Source: Apricaphanius iberus (lineage: Eukaryota > Chordata > Actinopteri > Cyprinodontiformes > Aphaniidae). Taken from it: 64,000 bases of DNA. Positions 8,381-19,979 of this stretch are shown here, one piece after another. The notes under the pieces were generated by a model, which saw nothing but the letters and a program-made list of their open reading frames with translations, ran no database searches and had not been told where the DNA came from. A program made the position numbers and the translations under genes. Every line of letters begins with the position of its first letter. Position 1 is the first letter of the stretch. The stretch covers positions 1,977,001 to 2,041,000 of the forward strand of contig JAPXFQ010002912.1 of the NCBI GenBank assembly GCA_028564705.1, in the 5' to 3' direction.

Positions 8381-11300
8381 GTAACTGCTGTGTGTTAATT
8401 CACCATGTGAAACCTAACATGCATGCTTGGCTCAGCGCATCCGTGCTTAACATGTTTATCAGATATACACACATGCTCTGCAGATGCGGTGTGTTGCAGC
8501 GCATGAAGCTGGCGTGTTTGCTCATTTCTCAGCAGCGATGGGGGAATACTTTGGTCTGTGTGTGTGAGTGGCATTTAATGAAGGATAGATTTGTCTGTAA
8601 TGGTCTGAGTGGTCCCATTATTTGCAACATTAGGCTCCCCAGCTTTTAAATACGCAAGTGCCAGGTTTGAATTAACTTCTAGTTCGTACGCGAACAGATT
8701 TAACCCCTAATTCTCCAGTTTTCTTCTCTAATCCCCCCCCCCCACCTCATCCCGCCTCTCTCTCTCTCCTCTGCAGCAGACTTTGCAGTTTCAGTCCAGT
8801 GATTCAGGCAATGAGAGAGACACCAGCTTTACCCCCCTGCCACCTATTTCTATCTCCAATCCTCCTCATCCCCTCTTTTCTTCCAATTTCACTCTCACTC
8901 CTCTTCCAATTTTACTCTCCCTCAAGCTCCTACTCCATCTTCTTCCTAATCCTGTCGCTCACTCCTCCGTCTCCACCTTTCGCTCCCTACGTTTCTTTTC
9001 TTCTTCTGGCCATCTTTTTCCTCTCCTCTGTCTTATCTCACTCATTCAGTCCTTCTGAATAGCTTCTGGCTCATTCTCGTTTGCATTTTCTTTTACTCTC
9101 TCCCCACCTTTTTATTTTTGCCCCAGCTGTTGCTGCTCAGTACGGAGAGAATATGTCACTTTATGTAGGAGCTGTCAGCTCTGCATACATGTGTGGATCT
9201 GTGTTTCCTGTGGTATCAACCCACTCCGTACATTTTTTTTTTCAGGGAGATTTTCAAATGGAAGTCACGTACTTCTTACTGGATCTAAAACGGTTCATTT
9301 CTATGCCTAGTTGAATGATGTGTTGTGACTTGTGTTGTTTTTGTACCCGTTTTCAAAATGTGACCTTGCTTGCCAGTTTATACTGTCAGTATTCTGTAAA
9401 ATGATATCTCAACCTCAGCTTTCATCACCTCATTTTGTCCTCTGTTCTCCACTTTTCTCATCCCTCTACTCTGCATAGAAAAGTTACTACAGAATTCAGC
9501 AGCTGGATTTTTCTGTGTATACATGAATGCTTAAAGCTGGAGTTCTATTTGAACAGCTATAGTCTGCAAACATAATTAAACATGATGGTTAGCTCAGACC
9601 TGTGGGACTGTAAAAAGCCTCTTTCACTCAGTCCCTTTCTTGTTCCTTCTAAGGGAAACTTTGCCTTTTGTTCACAGCTTTGTCTCCAACTTCACTTCAT
9701 GATCTCCTGTTTTCTTCTTTACAGCCGCCTCAAATTTCACTGGAAGCTGCATTTTAACTCAACATCAAAATACTCAATACATTACTTCTCAGTGAATGTT
9801 TTTTTTTAAACCGTTTTAAGTAATAAAAAAAAAATCGTAGATATTCCCTTTATGGTATCTATGTTATTTGATGATAGGGGTGTAATGGTAGTAACGTTTT
9901 AAGTACGTTTTTAAACCAAACGAATAAAGCCATTTTCTACCTGAACACATGTAGAATGTTTGTGTGGAGCTCTGAGACAAGCACAACTTTGAAAAATGGC
10001 AACTAAACAAAAGACAAAGGACTCCAAACCATCACAAAACGCATCTTAAAACAGCAATAAGGTCCATAACACAATCTGCACTGAACTGAATGACACCTGA
10101 AACAATGTCAAACTGAATGGAAACATCACTTATACTGGAGAAAAGCCAGCTGATGTCCACATGGCTACCCGTATCATCCAATCAGCCCAAAATCCTTATT
10201 TTGTATGAAGCACAAGTCAAGTGAATTCCCATTGGTGACGAGGGATTTTCCCAACAACTGCTCATGCTGCATTTAAGTATAGCTGTGAGACTAGGCTTGC
10301 GAAATATCAAAACGACTACAAAAGGATTTAACCATATTTTATTCTCAAATATAGGCCTAGTATCATTTAAACATTTCTGAACATTAATTCTGTTTTCAAG
10401 CGATAATATTGTCTACTCTGGCTATGTCTGCTTGCACTATTTTATTTTAAAGTATGCATTTTTCCTTTTGCAAGTTATAATGCATATTAGAATCAAATTA
10501 AATTCAGGAATTGAAAGGAACAAATGTATTTCTTTGATACCGATCAAAGTAAAGAAATAGTCCTATGTACATTTGTATGTATGTATTTATTCTTCTTGGA
10601 TAAAGTGTAATGAAAAGATAGCAAACTGTTATTTAAAACCCAGAATACATACCGAACTATTATTTTAGTCCTCAAGAGATATTACCAGAGACCCCTGATC
10701 TAAATCAGTGTTAACCCTGAATGTAAAAGAACAGTGTTTCCCAACTCTGGTCCTCAAGGCACTCTGGCTTGCATCATTTAGATGTTTTTTGACTTACATG
10801 CACCTGATTCAGTTGATTAAAGTTCAAGAACGACCTTTTGATCAGCCATCAAATGAAATCAGGTGTGCTAAAGATGGGAAACATGTAAAACATGTAGGAC
10901 GGTGTGCTTCAAAGAGCTGGGTTGAAAAACACTGATGGACCACTTTTTAATACCAGGATTTGGTTAAACTAGTAACAAATGCAGATGGAAGATTCTGACT
11001 GCTCATACCGCCTCAACAACTCCTACAAAGTGCAGCAATAAAAAATAAAAATAAATGGTTAATGAAGTTATTTAGGTTTCAGTGATCACTTAAAAGTAGA
11101 AGTGAATACAAAATTATTATAGTTATAGAAATCTATTTAATTTACGGAGGCAATTTTTTTGTGTGTGCAGCACATGGACTAAAAACTAAGTAAAAATACA
11201 AAAATGTTCTGTTTTAATGTGGCACTCATAAACAAAATAATACATTTTAAAAGTTTTTTTTTTTTTAAAGTTTCAATCGTGCATTTCTCTGGTAGATTTT

Positions 11301-11683
11301 TCAGGTGTTGACAAATCTGAATACATTAGTGATAATTTATTTTACCGTTTTTTTGATTACAGATTTTGTTGATATTTAATGAGTTTTAAGGCTTTTTTTT
11401 GTGTGGCTTGTATGAAAAACCAAAAAGGACATTTCAATGTTTAAAATCAGTTGCCCAGTGTAGTTTTCCTGTGAGCTATGCTCTGAAACTACAGAAAATT
11501 TCGAAATAAACAGTAAGTGAGACTGATGCACAGTAGAATAAGGATTCAACTGTTTCATTTTATGCTCTGGAGTATTTTGATGTCTGGGGTAAAAAAACAA
11601 AAACAGGAGCTGCTTCATCCCCGCGCACTTTCTACAGGGACCACTCGGATACTTAACCGGAGCTCCTGTGTTTCCGTCCACAG
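8381..11683 (+). other. bltp3b intron, 3.3 kb, pyrimidine-rich tract and MITE
   Basis: Contains a poly-C run and CT-rich tract at about 8731-9060 that creates 90-codon open frames without protein-like character, a MITE at 10732-10934, and otherwise AT-rich unassigned sequence. Near 9878 AGGGGTGTAATGGTA resembles the end of a hAT-type dispersed repeat, but I cannot delimit it. Confidence 0.5.
10732..10934. mobile_element. 203-bp MITE
   Basis: The left end CAGTGTTTCCCAACTCTGGT and the reverse complement of the right end (CAGTGTTTTTCAACCCAGCT) form imperfect inverted repeats of about 30 bp. The core with CACCTGATTCAGTTGATTAA and the opposing ATGAAATCAGGTGTGCTAAA is a common palindromic teleost MITE. 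A diverged core copy lies at 32731-32848. Confidence 0.75.
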
Positions 11684-11943
11684 CTGGTGGGGAGACCCGC
11701 TCTGAATCCAGCCGGCCTTTTTACAGTCCAGAGGTCCGGGCTCGCCTGGAGAGCGGGCCCAGCGCCGCCACCCTTTCCCCGCTGGCGGAGCACAACGGCT
11801 TCCTGCAACTGCATCTCCATGGATACCACGCCAGCCTCATGATGGCCTCGCTGCGCAACCTGGCACTGTTCCAGGAGGGCGACCGCTCTCGCGATGTGAT
11901 GCCCATGGAAATCAGAATCATCGACACGCACATCAATTTAGAG
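11684..11943 (+). CDS. bltp3b: bltp3b coding exon (conserved C-terminal domain)
   Basis: The most diagnostic exon. Acceptor TTTCCGTCCACAG before 11684 and donor GTGAGA at 11944; two leading bases plus 86 codons. It includes SRPFYSPEVRARLESGPSAA, SPLAEHNGFLQLHLHGYHAS, LMMASLRNLALFQEGD and VMPMEIRIIDTHINLE. The 'PE(V/I)R.RLE.GPSAAT.SP' block followed by 'NGFL' and 'VMPM.I' is a signature I associate with UHRF1BP1/UHRF1BP1L near the C-terminus. GC content is much higher than in the flanking introns. It ends in phase 0. Confidence 0.92.
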
Positions 11944-12020
11944 GTGAGAAAACCTCTAGTTATGACCCGTATAGGTTGGTTAAATGCAATTTATCACTCC
12001 CAACATCATCTCTACCACAG

Positions 12021-12186
12021 GAAGACGACCCCTGTGAAAATCCCTCCGACGGAGAACCCTCAATAATCACCTTACACGTGGACAGTCTCATTGTACGCAG
12101 AAAGGATGACGGCTCCTTCTCTGTAGGAGGTAGCTGCAGCACCCTTCCAAATAATCTCAAGCGCCAACTCACCAAGGCACACTTAG
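12021..12186 (+). CDS. bltp3b: bltp3b coding exon with two possible in-frame donors
   Basis: Acceptor TCTACCACAG before 12021. It begins EDDPCENPSDGEPSIITLHV and continues DSLIVRRKDDGSFSVGG, the 'DGSF' strand typical of the family. Two donors keep the same frame into the next exon: GTAGCT at 12130 (exon ends 12129, intron 88 bp) and GTAAAA at 12187 (exon ends 12186, intron only 31 bp). The longer version adds SCSTLPNNLKRQLTKAHL. A 31-nt intron is below what vertebrate spliceosomes normally handle, so the 12129 end is mechanistically preferable. The extra residues, with an N-LK pattern, nevertheless look weakly like family sequence. Confidence 0.8.
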
Positions 12187-12217
12187 GTAAAACTCTTCTC
12201 CCCTGTTCGCTTCACAG

Positions 12218-12369
12218 TGGACGGCGCCACAGACGCCAAGCCCAAGAAAGCACTGGTCGACGGCTCTCTGAGTCCAGTTCCTGAGGCTGTGAGCAGCGTC
12301 TGCAGGACATCGAAGGCGACACAGACTCAAACGCCGCCGAGCAGCCCCAGTCCAACAGCCAGGGAAAAG
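12218..12369 (+). CDS. bltp3b: bltp3b coding exon (Thr/Pro-rich)
   Basis: Acceptor CGCTTCACAG before 12218, donor GTCAGC at 12370. Two leading bases (G + TG = Val), then 50 codons. It includes VDGATDAKPKKALVDGSLS and SKATQTQTPPSSPSPTAREK. The 'ATQT.TP' run just ahead of a coiled coil matches the layout of BLTP3 C-termini as I recall it. It ends in phase 0, which fits the terminal exon starting with ATG CTG. Confidence 0.85.
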
Positions 12370-12991
12370 GTCAGCATGATGATGACGTGAAGTAATGAAG
12401 TAAAACGGTCAGGATGTTGTAAACCAAATGTCTGGAAATTGGTTGTCGAGTTTAAACTGAAACACAAGAATATGATTTTCATATAAAAAACTTTGATGCT
12501 TTACACAAGACCGTTCTGCTGCAGAGATTCTACGCCTTGGTAACTCATATGTCATTCATTTTGTACATTTATTAACATGAGAAACAGTTTAATAGACCAT
12601 TGCAAAACAGTGCAGATTTGTGTAGATTAGAGACGGAAAGTTTCCCCACAGCATATTACTGCCACCACCAAGCATGTTCTTGGGGATTGGGTGTTCAGAG
12701 TAACGGGCAGTCTTTTACTGACCATCTGAACACGCTCCTTTTAAAGATCTGCTTCCACTTCTCCGGGAGTGATAGAACTCTTGTTTTATCTAGGTGTACA
12801 AAATTATAAGTGGTTGATTCTAAATGAAAACATTTTTTGATTTTACTCGTAAAAGTTATAAAGTTGTGCAATCTTTTCCTTCCATTTCAAATGATGTGCG
12901 ACTTTCTGTTAAATCCATGTGAAATAGCTTAAAGTTTGTGTTTATTACAAAATCCAGGGAAGCTCAGGACATTTCTCCGCTCTGCTTCCAG
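12370..12991 (+). other. last bltp3b intron, with an antisense Tc1 fragment
   Basis: A 622-bp intron. About 12640-12790 is an antisense piece of a Tc1 transposase gene (CCCACAGCATATTACTGCCA, then CACCACCAAGCATG, then GGGTGTTCAGAGTAACGGGC), equivalent to the region that encodes the GGGSIM motif of Tc1 enzymes. The intron ends in TCTGCTTCCAG. Confidence 0.6.
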
Positions 12992-13120
12992 ATGCTGCTG
13001 GAGGAGAACGAATGCCTGAAGGTGGAGCTGTCTAGAGCCAAGATGGCGCTGGCTGAGGCTCAGATGGAGAAGGACTCGCTGCTTCACCGCCTGAAGAACC
13101 TAAAGATTAACACCAGCTAG
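12992..13120 (+). CDS. bltp3b: bltp3b terminal coding exon (coiled coil and stop)
   Basis: Acceptor TCTGCTTCCAG before 12992. It encodes [20 protein letters not shown], then [20 protein letters not shown], then TS and a TAG stop at 13118-13120. The Leu/Met heptad spacing predicts a coiled coil of about 35 residues, the known C-terminal feature of BLTP3A/B. Together with the 11684 exon this is the strongest evidence for the family call. Upstream in-frame bases belong to the intron. Confidence 0.92.
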   Translation: MLLEENECLKVELSRAKMALAEAQMEKDSLLHRLKNLKINTS

Positions 13121-13780
13121 AACTGCCTTGGTTTTGAGTCGGTGATGAACACCGACTCTTGACTACATAAAGATTTTTTTTTTTTTAGTACAGCTGGTTT
13201 ACCTGAACACTTTGTTGGGAGAGCTACCACAAATTTTGACTTTGACGTTTTTTTTGTTCTGTTTAGTTGAATATAGATGCAAAAAACGAAGTGATTCTCT
13301 CTTTAAAGCTTGTGAAAAAGAGGGTATGAAACTATCATGTTTTTCGTGCCTACGTTAACTCATCCCTCGCTAATTCTGTTATTAAAACCACCACAGCTTG
13401 TTTGAGATGAGCTTCAAAGGAAACTTATAGATCTGAAAGAACAATGAATGTTGCATCTTTAGAAGAATGTCAAAACGAAGACTTATTTTGCACTGCACTC
13501 AGTTTTGAGTGCATTCATATTCATACTGTATAATTGTACAGGAACGTGAACATGTGTTTTCTACAGAACCTTGAAAGGTTTTGTAGTGTTTGCAGTTGAA
13601 TGTGTGAGAGATTTTTCTGTGCGCGTCTCAGACAGAACAAGCATTTTTGAGGACAAACATCGGTTCACTTTACAGCTTTTTCCCCCCAAATGCCTCAGAA
13701 TTAGTTGTTGCCTCCACTTTTGTCCTATTTTTATATCTGTAAATGCTCAATGCGTGCTGCACTTTTTAAAACTGAGGCAC

Positions 13781-13788
13781 TGTAAATA
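13781..13788 (+). promoter_or_regulatory. Pumilio response element in the bltp3b 3' UTR
   Basis: TGTAAATA matches the UGUANAUA consensus bound by PUM1/PUM2. It lies 660 bp after the stop codon. A single site can occur by chance. Confidence 0.45.
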
Positions 13789-14268
13789 CAGATATCTCAA
13801 CTGTGAGAGAGCCAGAGCGGATGACTGGAGCAAAAGAGGAAGAACAAAAAGGGCCACTTTGAAACTGCCCAACTACATGTTTCTTTATTAAAAAAAAAGA
13901 GGACGAAAAATCCATGTATTGTTACGACTTTCATGGAAAATGAAAATATTTGCTGCTGTGTCATCTCTGTGTGATGAGAGAAGAGTTGATAACTAAAGTC
14001 AACTTATTTTTCTAACAGTACATCAAAAGCATTGGAAAATTAACATAGATTTAGCTCTATTTAACTGTGATAATTCAGTAAATGTCTGCAAAACATCTAC
14101 TTCTAAAAAAAAGTTTTTGTTTTCCTTCCAAAAAGTTTAAACTGTTGATCAAGAATTTTGCTGCAATCATACCACGATCTACTAGGGTGGAGGAAGCAAC
14201 ATTGAGACACCATTTAAAAGAAAGTGTTTTTTTTTTTTTCTGTCAAAGCTGCTGAGATATTGATAGAA

Positions 14269-14274
14269 AATAAA
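14269..14274 (+). promoter_or_regulatory. Candidate polyadenylation signal
   Basis: AATAAA about 1.15 kb after the bltp3b stop, with T-rich sequence downstream. It is the best candidate distal signal before repeat-derived sequence begins near 14480. Confidence 0.5.
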
Positions 14275-14479
14275 GGATCCATTTTAAATGTTTCACTTCT
14301 TCATGAAGTTGTTTGAATTTACTTGTTTTGTATTGGGTTTGTTTAGGGGGTGAGGTAAGTGTTTGATGCAGAGCCGACGGAGGAAGTCTTTACGTTTCAG
14401 TGCAGGAACAGCTCAACCATGACACCATCCAAGAATTAAATCCAGAGAATTTTTATCTCCCAGAAAAGATTTTCTGTTG

Positions 14480-15330
14480 GTTTCAGGTCTGGATTAAAAA
14501 TAACTGCAAAAAACACCCCTGTGTTTCGGGACATCGTGATGCTGGATCTTCATTGCTTTTTCTGAGGCGACGGAGGTTGTTGCCTAAAATATTGTGACTC
14601 CATCCATCATTTCATCTTATGACGCAGTCCTGTCCCCTTTTGCAGAGAAGAACCCCCCCCCCCCGTCGCATGAAGTTACACCCCCTGCTTCACAGTTGGG
14701 ATGGTGTTCTCATCATTCTTCTTCCTCCAAACATGGTGAGTGGAGTTTATTAAAAAAAAAAGTTCTACTTTGGTCTCATCTGACCCCATGCCTTCACGGG
14801 ATTATCTCCAGGGTGAGTCAGATGGACCTTGACGTGTCTGGCTCAAATCAAGCGGGGACCTCACTGCAGGATTTTAATCCATGATGGTGTAGTATGTTAC
14901 CATGGTAACCTTTGAGCCTGTGATCCCAGGTGTCTTCACATAATCAACCAGGTTCTCCTGTGTAGTTCTGGGCTAATCCATTGACATTCTCATGATCAGT
15001 TATACTCCATGAGGCAACATAGAGCCTCAGTATGAGTAAGATTGACAGCCATGTTGAGTTTCTTCCTTTTTCTAATAATTTGCATCAACAGTTGTTGCGT
15101 CTCACCAACCTATGTTCTTTTAGTCCATCCCAGCCTTCTTGCAGGTCAGTTTTGTCCTTGATGACTGAAGACCGCTCTTTGGTTTTGGCCATGGTGGAGA
15201 AGTTGGTGACCGAGCGTGTGGTCATCTTTTATCTTCATCGTAAAATTGTAATTTTAAAAAACTTCTGTCTCTTACAGTTGTTTACTTACGATGCAAATTG
15301 CAGTAAAATGACTGCTTCTTTGTAAATGGA
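14480..15330 (-). mobile_element. Tc1-type transposon relic(s), antisense
   Basis: 14690-14800 (CTTCACAGTTGGGATGGTGT; CTTCCTCCAAACATG; CTTTGGTCTCATCTGACC) is the complement of a fish Tc1 transposase gene. 15140-15220 (TTTTGTCCTTGATGACTGAA; GGTTTTGGCCATGGTGGAGA) matches the 5' part of another copy or family in the same orientation. Interrupted by poly-C and poly-A runs; no long frame survives. Confidence 0.55.
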
Positions 15331-16800
15331 TAACATTTGTTGTGTGTCATACTTTTTTTGCTTGCTTCTAATATTGCAAAGCTATACTTAAAAAAATATA
15401 TATGTTTTAACAATTTTGCTGTCGAAATCCTGCCTAACGACCACATAATGTTTGCCTGATGCAGCAGTTCCTCTCTGAATAATTAGAGAACCACATCTTG
15501 GCAGCTAGCTGCATCAGGAAGTTTGATATAAATAAGCACTTTAAAATGTTTTCATCACCACTTAAAATATAGTTAATGATCTAATTATTTTTGCAATCCG
15601 GCAACAAGATTTTATACCTGTTAGAATTTTCTTTCTCTTGGTTTTGATAGGGCTTGTTGATCATTTTGAATTTTGGTTGTTTTAGGGCATTGTTTTTTGT
15701 GCTAATTAGTGATCGGATTACTTTTATATATGAATTGTGACAAAGTATTTAGAATGTAAAATCAATTTTGTCTTTTTGCTCTCACATCTTTATCACCTTA
15801 CTGTTACACCCCTGTTTTTTGTGTATGAAAAGATCTTGCACCCCGCATCATTCAGTAACCCCTTTGTACCTGCATTATGTACAGAAACCTAACTCCAATC
15901 AATAACTTCTATCAGCAGGAGGTCGCTTATGGTTATTTGGTCAGAATGTGCACTTACTTTTTAAATGGTCTAAGCAAATGATTCAAAACAAAGAGATGCA
16001 TCCAGACTCACTTCCTCTGATAGGCCTACTTTCTCTGCACAATTTTTTTTTTCACTTTTTTTTTAAGTGGAAAACGCTAAATAAGAAACAAGAAATGCCA
16101 AAGAGCACATTTTTAGTAGCGACTGCAGGATTGAAACGGTTCCACACTCTATATATTATAAGTAAAAAATTGTGCAAAACCAGAGTAAAAAAGTACAAAA
16201 TTGTTGCAACTGCTCTGTCAATAACCTACATATTTTTTAAACCCGTTTTTTTTCATTTATTTAAATCAGTAATTCACCTTACTACCTATCTTGCACATTT
16301 TAAACACTTGATTCAATATCTTTCTTTTTTATATATAAAGAAATTGCATGTTGGGGGAGGGGGGATGTTGGACTTTACTGTATAATTCATGATGGAAATT
16401 TCCTGTTCAGCTCATGTTTAAAACCCCTAGGATGATTTTCAGAGCAGGTGTTCGACCTGTGGCTCGCCTTAATTTTACGATGAAGCATTTCTAAATTCAT
16501 GAGAAGCAATGCAACAAAAGGAGGTAAACTCTGCATGTAAGAGCAGCCTCTTTAGGCTGCAGTAATCTGCTGCACGGGCTGTTTGGACTTAAATGGTCAT
16601 GACATTTTTCAGCCGCAGCAGAGCAGTGAATCATAAAGGGATGCTTAATAACTGTGCACGTGTGTAAATGGAAAGCTCGGCTATTTTAGGCTGCACCCGT
16701 GGAAACTCGTTTTACCTAGTGAAATGATAGCCATCTGATGGTGCATCACAGGAAAAGATGTATATGCATGTTTTGAGTTCTGTGTTCGGGAGAGAGGAGA
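15331..16800. other. Intergenic, no gene seen
   Basis: AT-rich up to about 16400 with T and A runs. About 16440-16760 is less AT-rich and free of recognisable repeats. The 145-codon frame at 15948-16385 is low-complexity and not protein-like. Confidence 0.5.
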
Positions 16801-16810
16801 GAGAATCGGG

Positions 16811-16846
16811 CATGTCTGAACCAGCATTCCAGCTGGTTCAGACATG
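16811..16846. repeat. Perfect 15-bp hairpin
   Basis: CATGTCTGAACCAGC (16811-16825) and its exact reverse complement (16832-16846) are separated by six bases. Confidence 0.9.
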
Positions 16847-19678
16847 CTGGAAAAATATTGTTGGAGAAAGGAGTCAGGTTTTGTCTTGGCTCAGGATGTC
16901 GAGGAGAACCCAGTAGGGGCTGCAGCTTCCTTTCCCCTGTTCTGCTTTTTGATTTCCATAATGTATATCATGTAGATATTAGAAAGTTTTTTTCATTTTT
17001 TAAACATTTGAATGTTAAAATATTTAAATGATTGACCGTTTTAATTTAGTCTGGTCTGGAGTTTCCTTTCGTACTCACAGAAACATTCAGTTATTCTGGT
17101 TGGAGGTGATTTTATTTCTTGATCACAAAAAGCATATTTTTATTTTTATATATACTTTAAAAAAAACTATGAAATGAAATAGTGTTTCTCTTTGTCCTGA
17201 TCAGGGAACAATGTGACTCTCTGGTCAATGATGTCTCTCCACTAACCTGCGCTCTCTCTCTCCATGGTAACAAAATGTACCAGATGATAAATTGTTGTGG
17301 TCTTCATGACTGCCTTCACAGTGGTGACTCAGATATTTACCACAGCGGCAGGACAAAGGTCCCGTCGCGGAATCAAAGCGAGTGCGTCCAGGAAGATTTA
17401 TAGATGTTGCTAGGGAGGCGGTCAAAAACAAAAGCACAGCAGTCTCTTGCTTATTGGTGTACATGCTTGGATATAGGTTTGCAGTTTAACCTAATCCATC
17501 CCGTTAACCAAGGAATAAACATTAGCATGAGCTAATGTTAGCGCTCCATGTTCCATGCTCCCTTCATCTTCTGTAGATTTATATAGATGAAATGGATGAA
17601 GTTGGCTCTTAGAAAAGGAATGCATTTAATATCTTAGTATATTATAACACTTTGATAGAATTGAACCAACCATCAAGGCAGGGGGTGAATGGTTAGGCAG
17701 GATTGTGTAGAAGAAAGATTGGTCCCAAGCCTATGTCGGGAATTAAACACAGAGTTAGACATTGAAGCAGGAATTCGGAGGCTAAAGTTTATATATGGCT
17801 TTATGAGTGACTTTCTTTAGTGCCACCCCTTAAAAAACAAAGACATGAAAATCTTTGCTTTACTTAAAGCTCTAACTGCTACAATAGAATCTCATACTGC
17901 AAGTCTAAGCTTGGCCCTCATCTTTCACTGACTGGTGTAGCCACAATTACAAAGGAGTAATGATGCTTCCTGCCAGGTGCTGATTAAAAAAAGAAAAGAA
18001 AATCATAATACTAAAATCTTAGATGCATTCGATTTCATTAAGGGATATCAGATATGAGGGAGACACTTTTCAGATTTCTCATTTGTAAAAAAAAGCAACA
18101 AAAGAAAAAGCATGCATATTTTACTTTACACTTCACATCCATGAGCTACTTTTCTATTCTAATGGAGCAGCAGCATTAATTTATCATGCAGGTTCCTGCT
18201 TGCAAAAAAAGGGGGCAGATACAGAGAGGGGAGGACGAAAGTATTCGTCCGTTTTATGGCTGTGAGAGCGCTTTCAATCTCTGCTCCTGTCTTCATTCTG
18301 CATTATTCACACTAACCCCGATCTAACGTGGCCGGCTGAGGTGGGTGGAGGATATTTTTGGGATATCACCTGTTTCCAAAACCCCATTCTTCCTGCAGCG
18401 GCCGATTGAGAAAAACAGACAATGCCCGCACAGAGAATGATAAAGCGCGCATGCGTGGGAGCGATGGGATAAGTTTTAAATCTGGGAGGGGAAACGAGAG
18501 AAAGAGCAGCTGGCTGTTTGTTTCATTTTTCTTTAACACGTTGACATATAAAGTACAATTCACTGATGTTGTAGCATCTTTATCCCCACCCAGACTGTGC
18601 AGGGTATGAATCAAACCAGCAAAATCTGTAGCGGAATAAGAAGACTTGGTTACTTCCAAAATAAAAGCACTTAGTTGCCCAAAAAAACAAGAAAAAAGTT
18701 TGAAATTAGTGGTGCTGCTGAGCCTTTCTACTTGGTCAGTTAATTGGAGGTGCAATAAAAACTCATTGTTTAAATAAAAATGATGCTTTAACTCTTTAAA
18801 TCAATTCTCTTGCTTTATATAATACATGCTTTATCAAAAGTTTTGTTTGTTTTAATTTCTGATGAAGTCAAGACATTGGGTTTGTTGAATCGCAACATCA
18901 GCTAGGAACTAAATATGGCTGTCTGTATGCTCTTATTTTCCCCCCACTGGGGTCAGCTCGGCCCAGGTCGAGTCAGCCTGTATTTTGCGTGTTTAAAGCG
19001 AGTAAAGTGATGTCACAAAAAATCTAATAGAAATATCTGTTTGTGAAGGATCAGAACGGCTGGAGTGACGCGGACCACAAGCACTGGAACTGGTTTGGAG
19101 AAAGGGAAGGCTAGATACCAACTCCAGCTTTGGCTTTTTTTTACTGGAACTTTTTCTATGTAGAACCCACTCATGTCCACACCCACTGCCACGTTCCCGG
19201 TGGCAATGGGAACACAACCAGGCCGTTCTGGGCTGGGTTTACCCTAGTTGAATAGAGAGGCATTAAATGTCTGGTTTCTAATGCAACAACATAATTGTTT
19301 GGGAAACTGTACTGTTTGTGCATCTTTGAAAAAGATATGTTTTTTTGTTTGTCAGTTTGGTATTCTTTTTTTTTTTACATGCTCAGTTACCAAGCCGGCA
19401 TTAGAAAGGGTTGCACATGCACAAACAAAAATGGATTTATACGTTTACCGGGAAACCACCAACAAGAAAGGAAAAAAGAGCATATGATACATTTTTACAG
19501 CACTAAAACTACACCAATGTGCTCCATTTGGCTCACTATTGGTGGAAAAAAAGGTGGAGACGCATGCGGTTCATGTATGAATGTCAACCTGGGAGAATCC
19601 CTTTTTCTAACATCCCTAATAACATTAAAATGCAACTAGAAAATTTCAGGAAATTTAGAGAAGGGACGGCCACGGTGT
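16847..19678. other. Intergenic, no gene seen; possible MITE near 18950-19240
   Basis: No exon or RNA gene recognised. About 18945-19245 has loosely inverted ends (GGTCAGCTCGGCCCAGG near 18950 and CCAGGCCGTTCTGGGCTGGG near 19218) and may be a decayed MITE. About 17200-17420 is a moderately GC-rich, non-repetitive stretch. Confidence 0.4.
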
Positions 19679-19920
19679 GCATGCTAATGCTAACTAGCAT
19701 GCTAATGCTAATGTTAGCTAACATGTTGGCATTACTATAAACCCATTCAGTACCAAAATATAGTCAAAAAGCTAAAATTAGCTAAAATGCTAACAACAGC
19801 TAGCATGGTAATGCTAACTAGCATGCTAATGCTAGCTAACGTGTTGGCATTACTATTAATAGGATTAGTATGAAAATATACTGAAAAAGCTGAAATCAAC
19901 TAAAATGCATACAAGTGCAA
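19679..19920. repeat. Two tandem ~125-bp GCTAAT-rich units
   Basis: Unit 1 (19679-19803) and unit 2 (19804-about 19920) both begin with CATGCTAATGCTAACTAGCA or a close variant, pass through GTTGGCATTACTAT, and end with a diverged AGCTAAAATTAGCTAAAATG segment. Each is internally repetitive (GCTAATGCTAAC, GCTAGC). Confidence 0.8.
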
Positions 19921-19979
19921 TGTAGTACTGTGTATAACATAGGGATTTTGGTTCCAGCTTTCAAACAAGAAAAAAAAAA

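Larger units (their letters stand above)
13121..14290 (+). other. bltp3b: bltp3b 3' untranslated region (probable extent)
   Basis: AT-rich, non-coding, directly after the TAG stop. Candidate polyadenylation signals are ATTAAA at 13887 (followed by an A run) and AATAAA at 14269-14274. The end near 14290 is inferred from the second signal. Open frames here are short and unremarkable. Confidence 0.6.

Noticed and set aside
8777..9062. Open frames of about 90 codons following a CT-rich tract and CTGCAG, resembling a further bltp3b exon
   Set aside because: From the phase left by the exon ending at 8380, every nearby AG acceptor leads to an immediate TGA stop. The longer frame is low-complexity Ser/Pro/Leu caused by CT-rich DNA, and the 8380-to-11684 junction is already phase-compatible.
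11976..12284. Continuous 102-codon frame through the 12187 donor
   Set aside because: It reads through two introns in the wrong frame. After 12217 the family-like sequence is in another frame, so it is a by-product.
15948..16385. 145-codon open frame, the longest on the + strand after the DIRS gag-like frame
   Set aside because: Poly-Lys/Phe low-complexity translation of A/T runs, no domain, AT-rich intergenic DNA.
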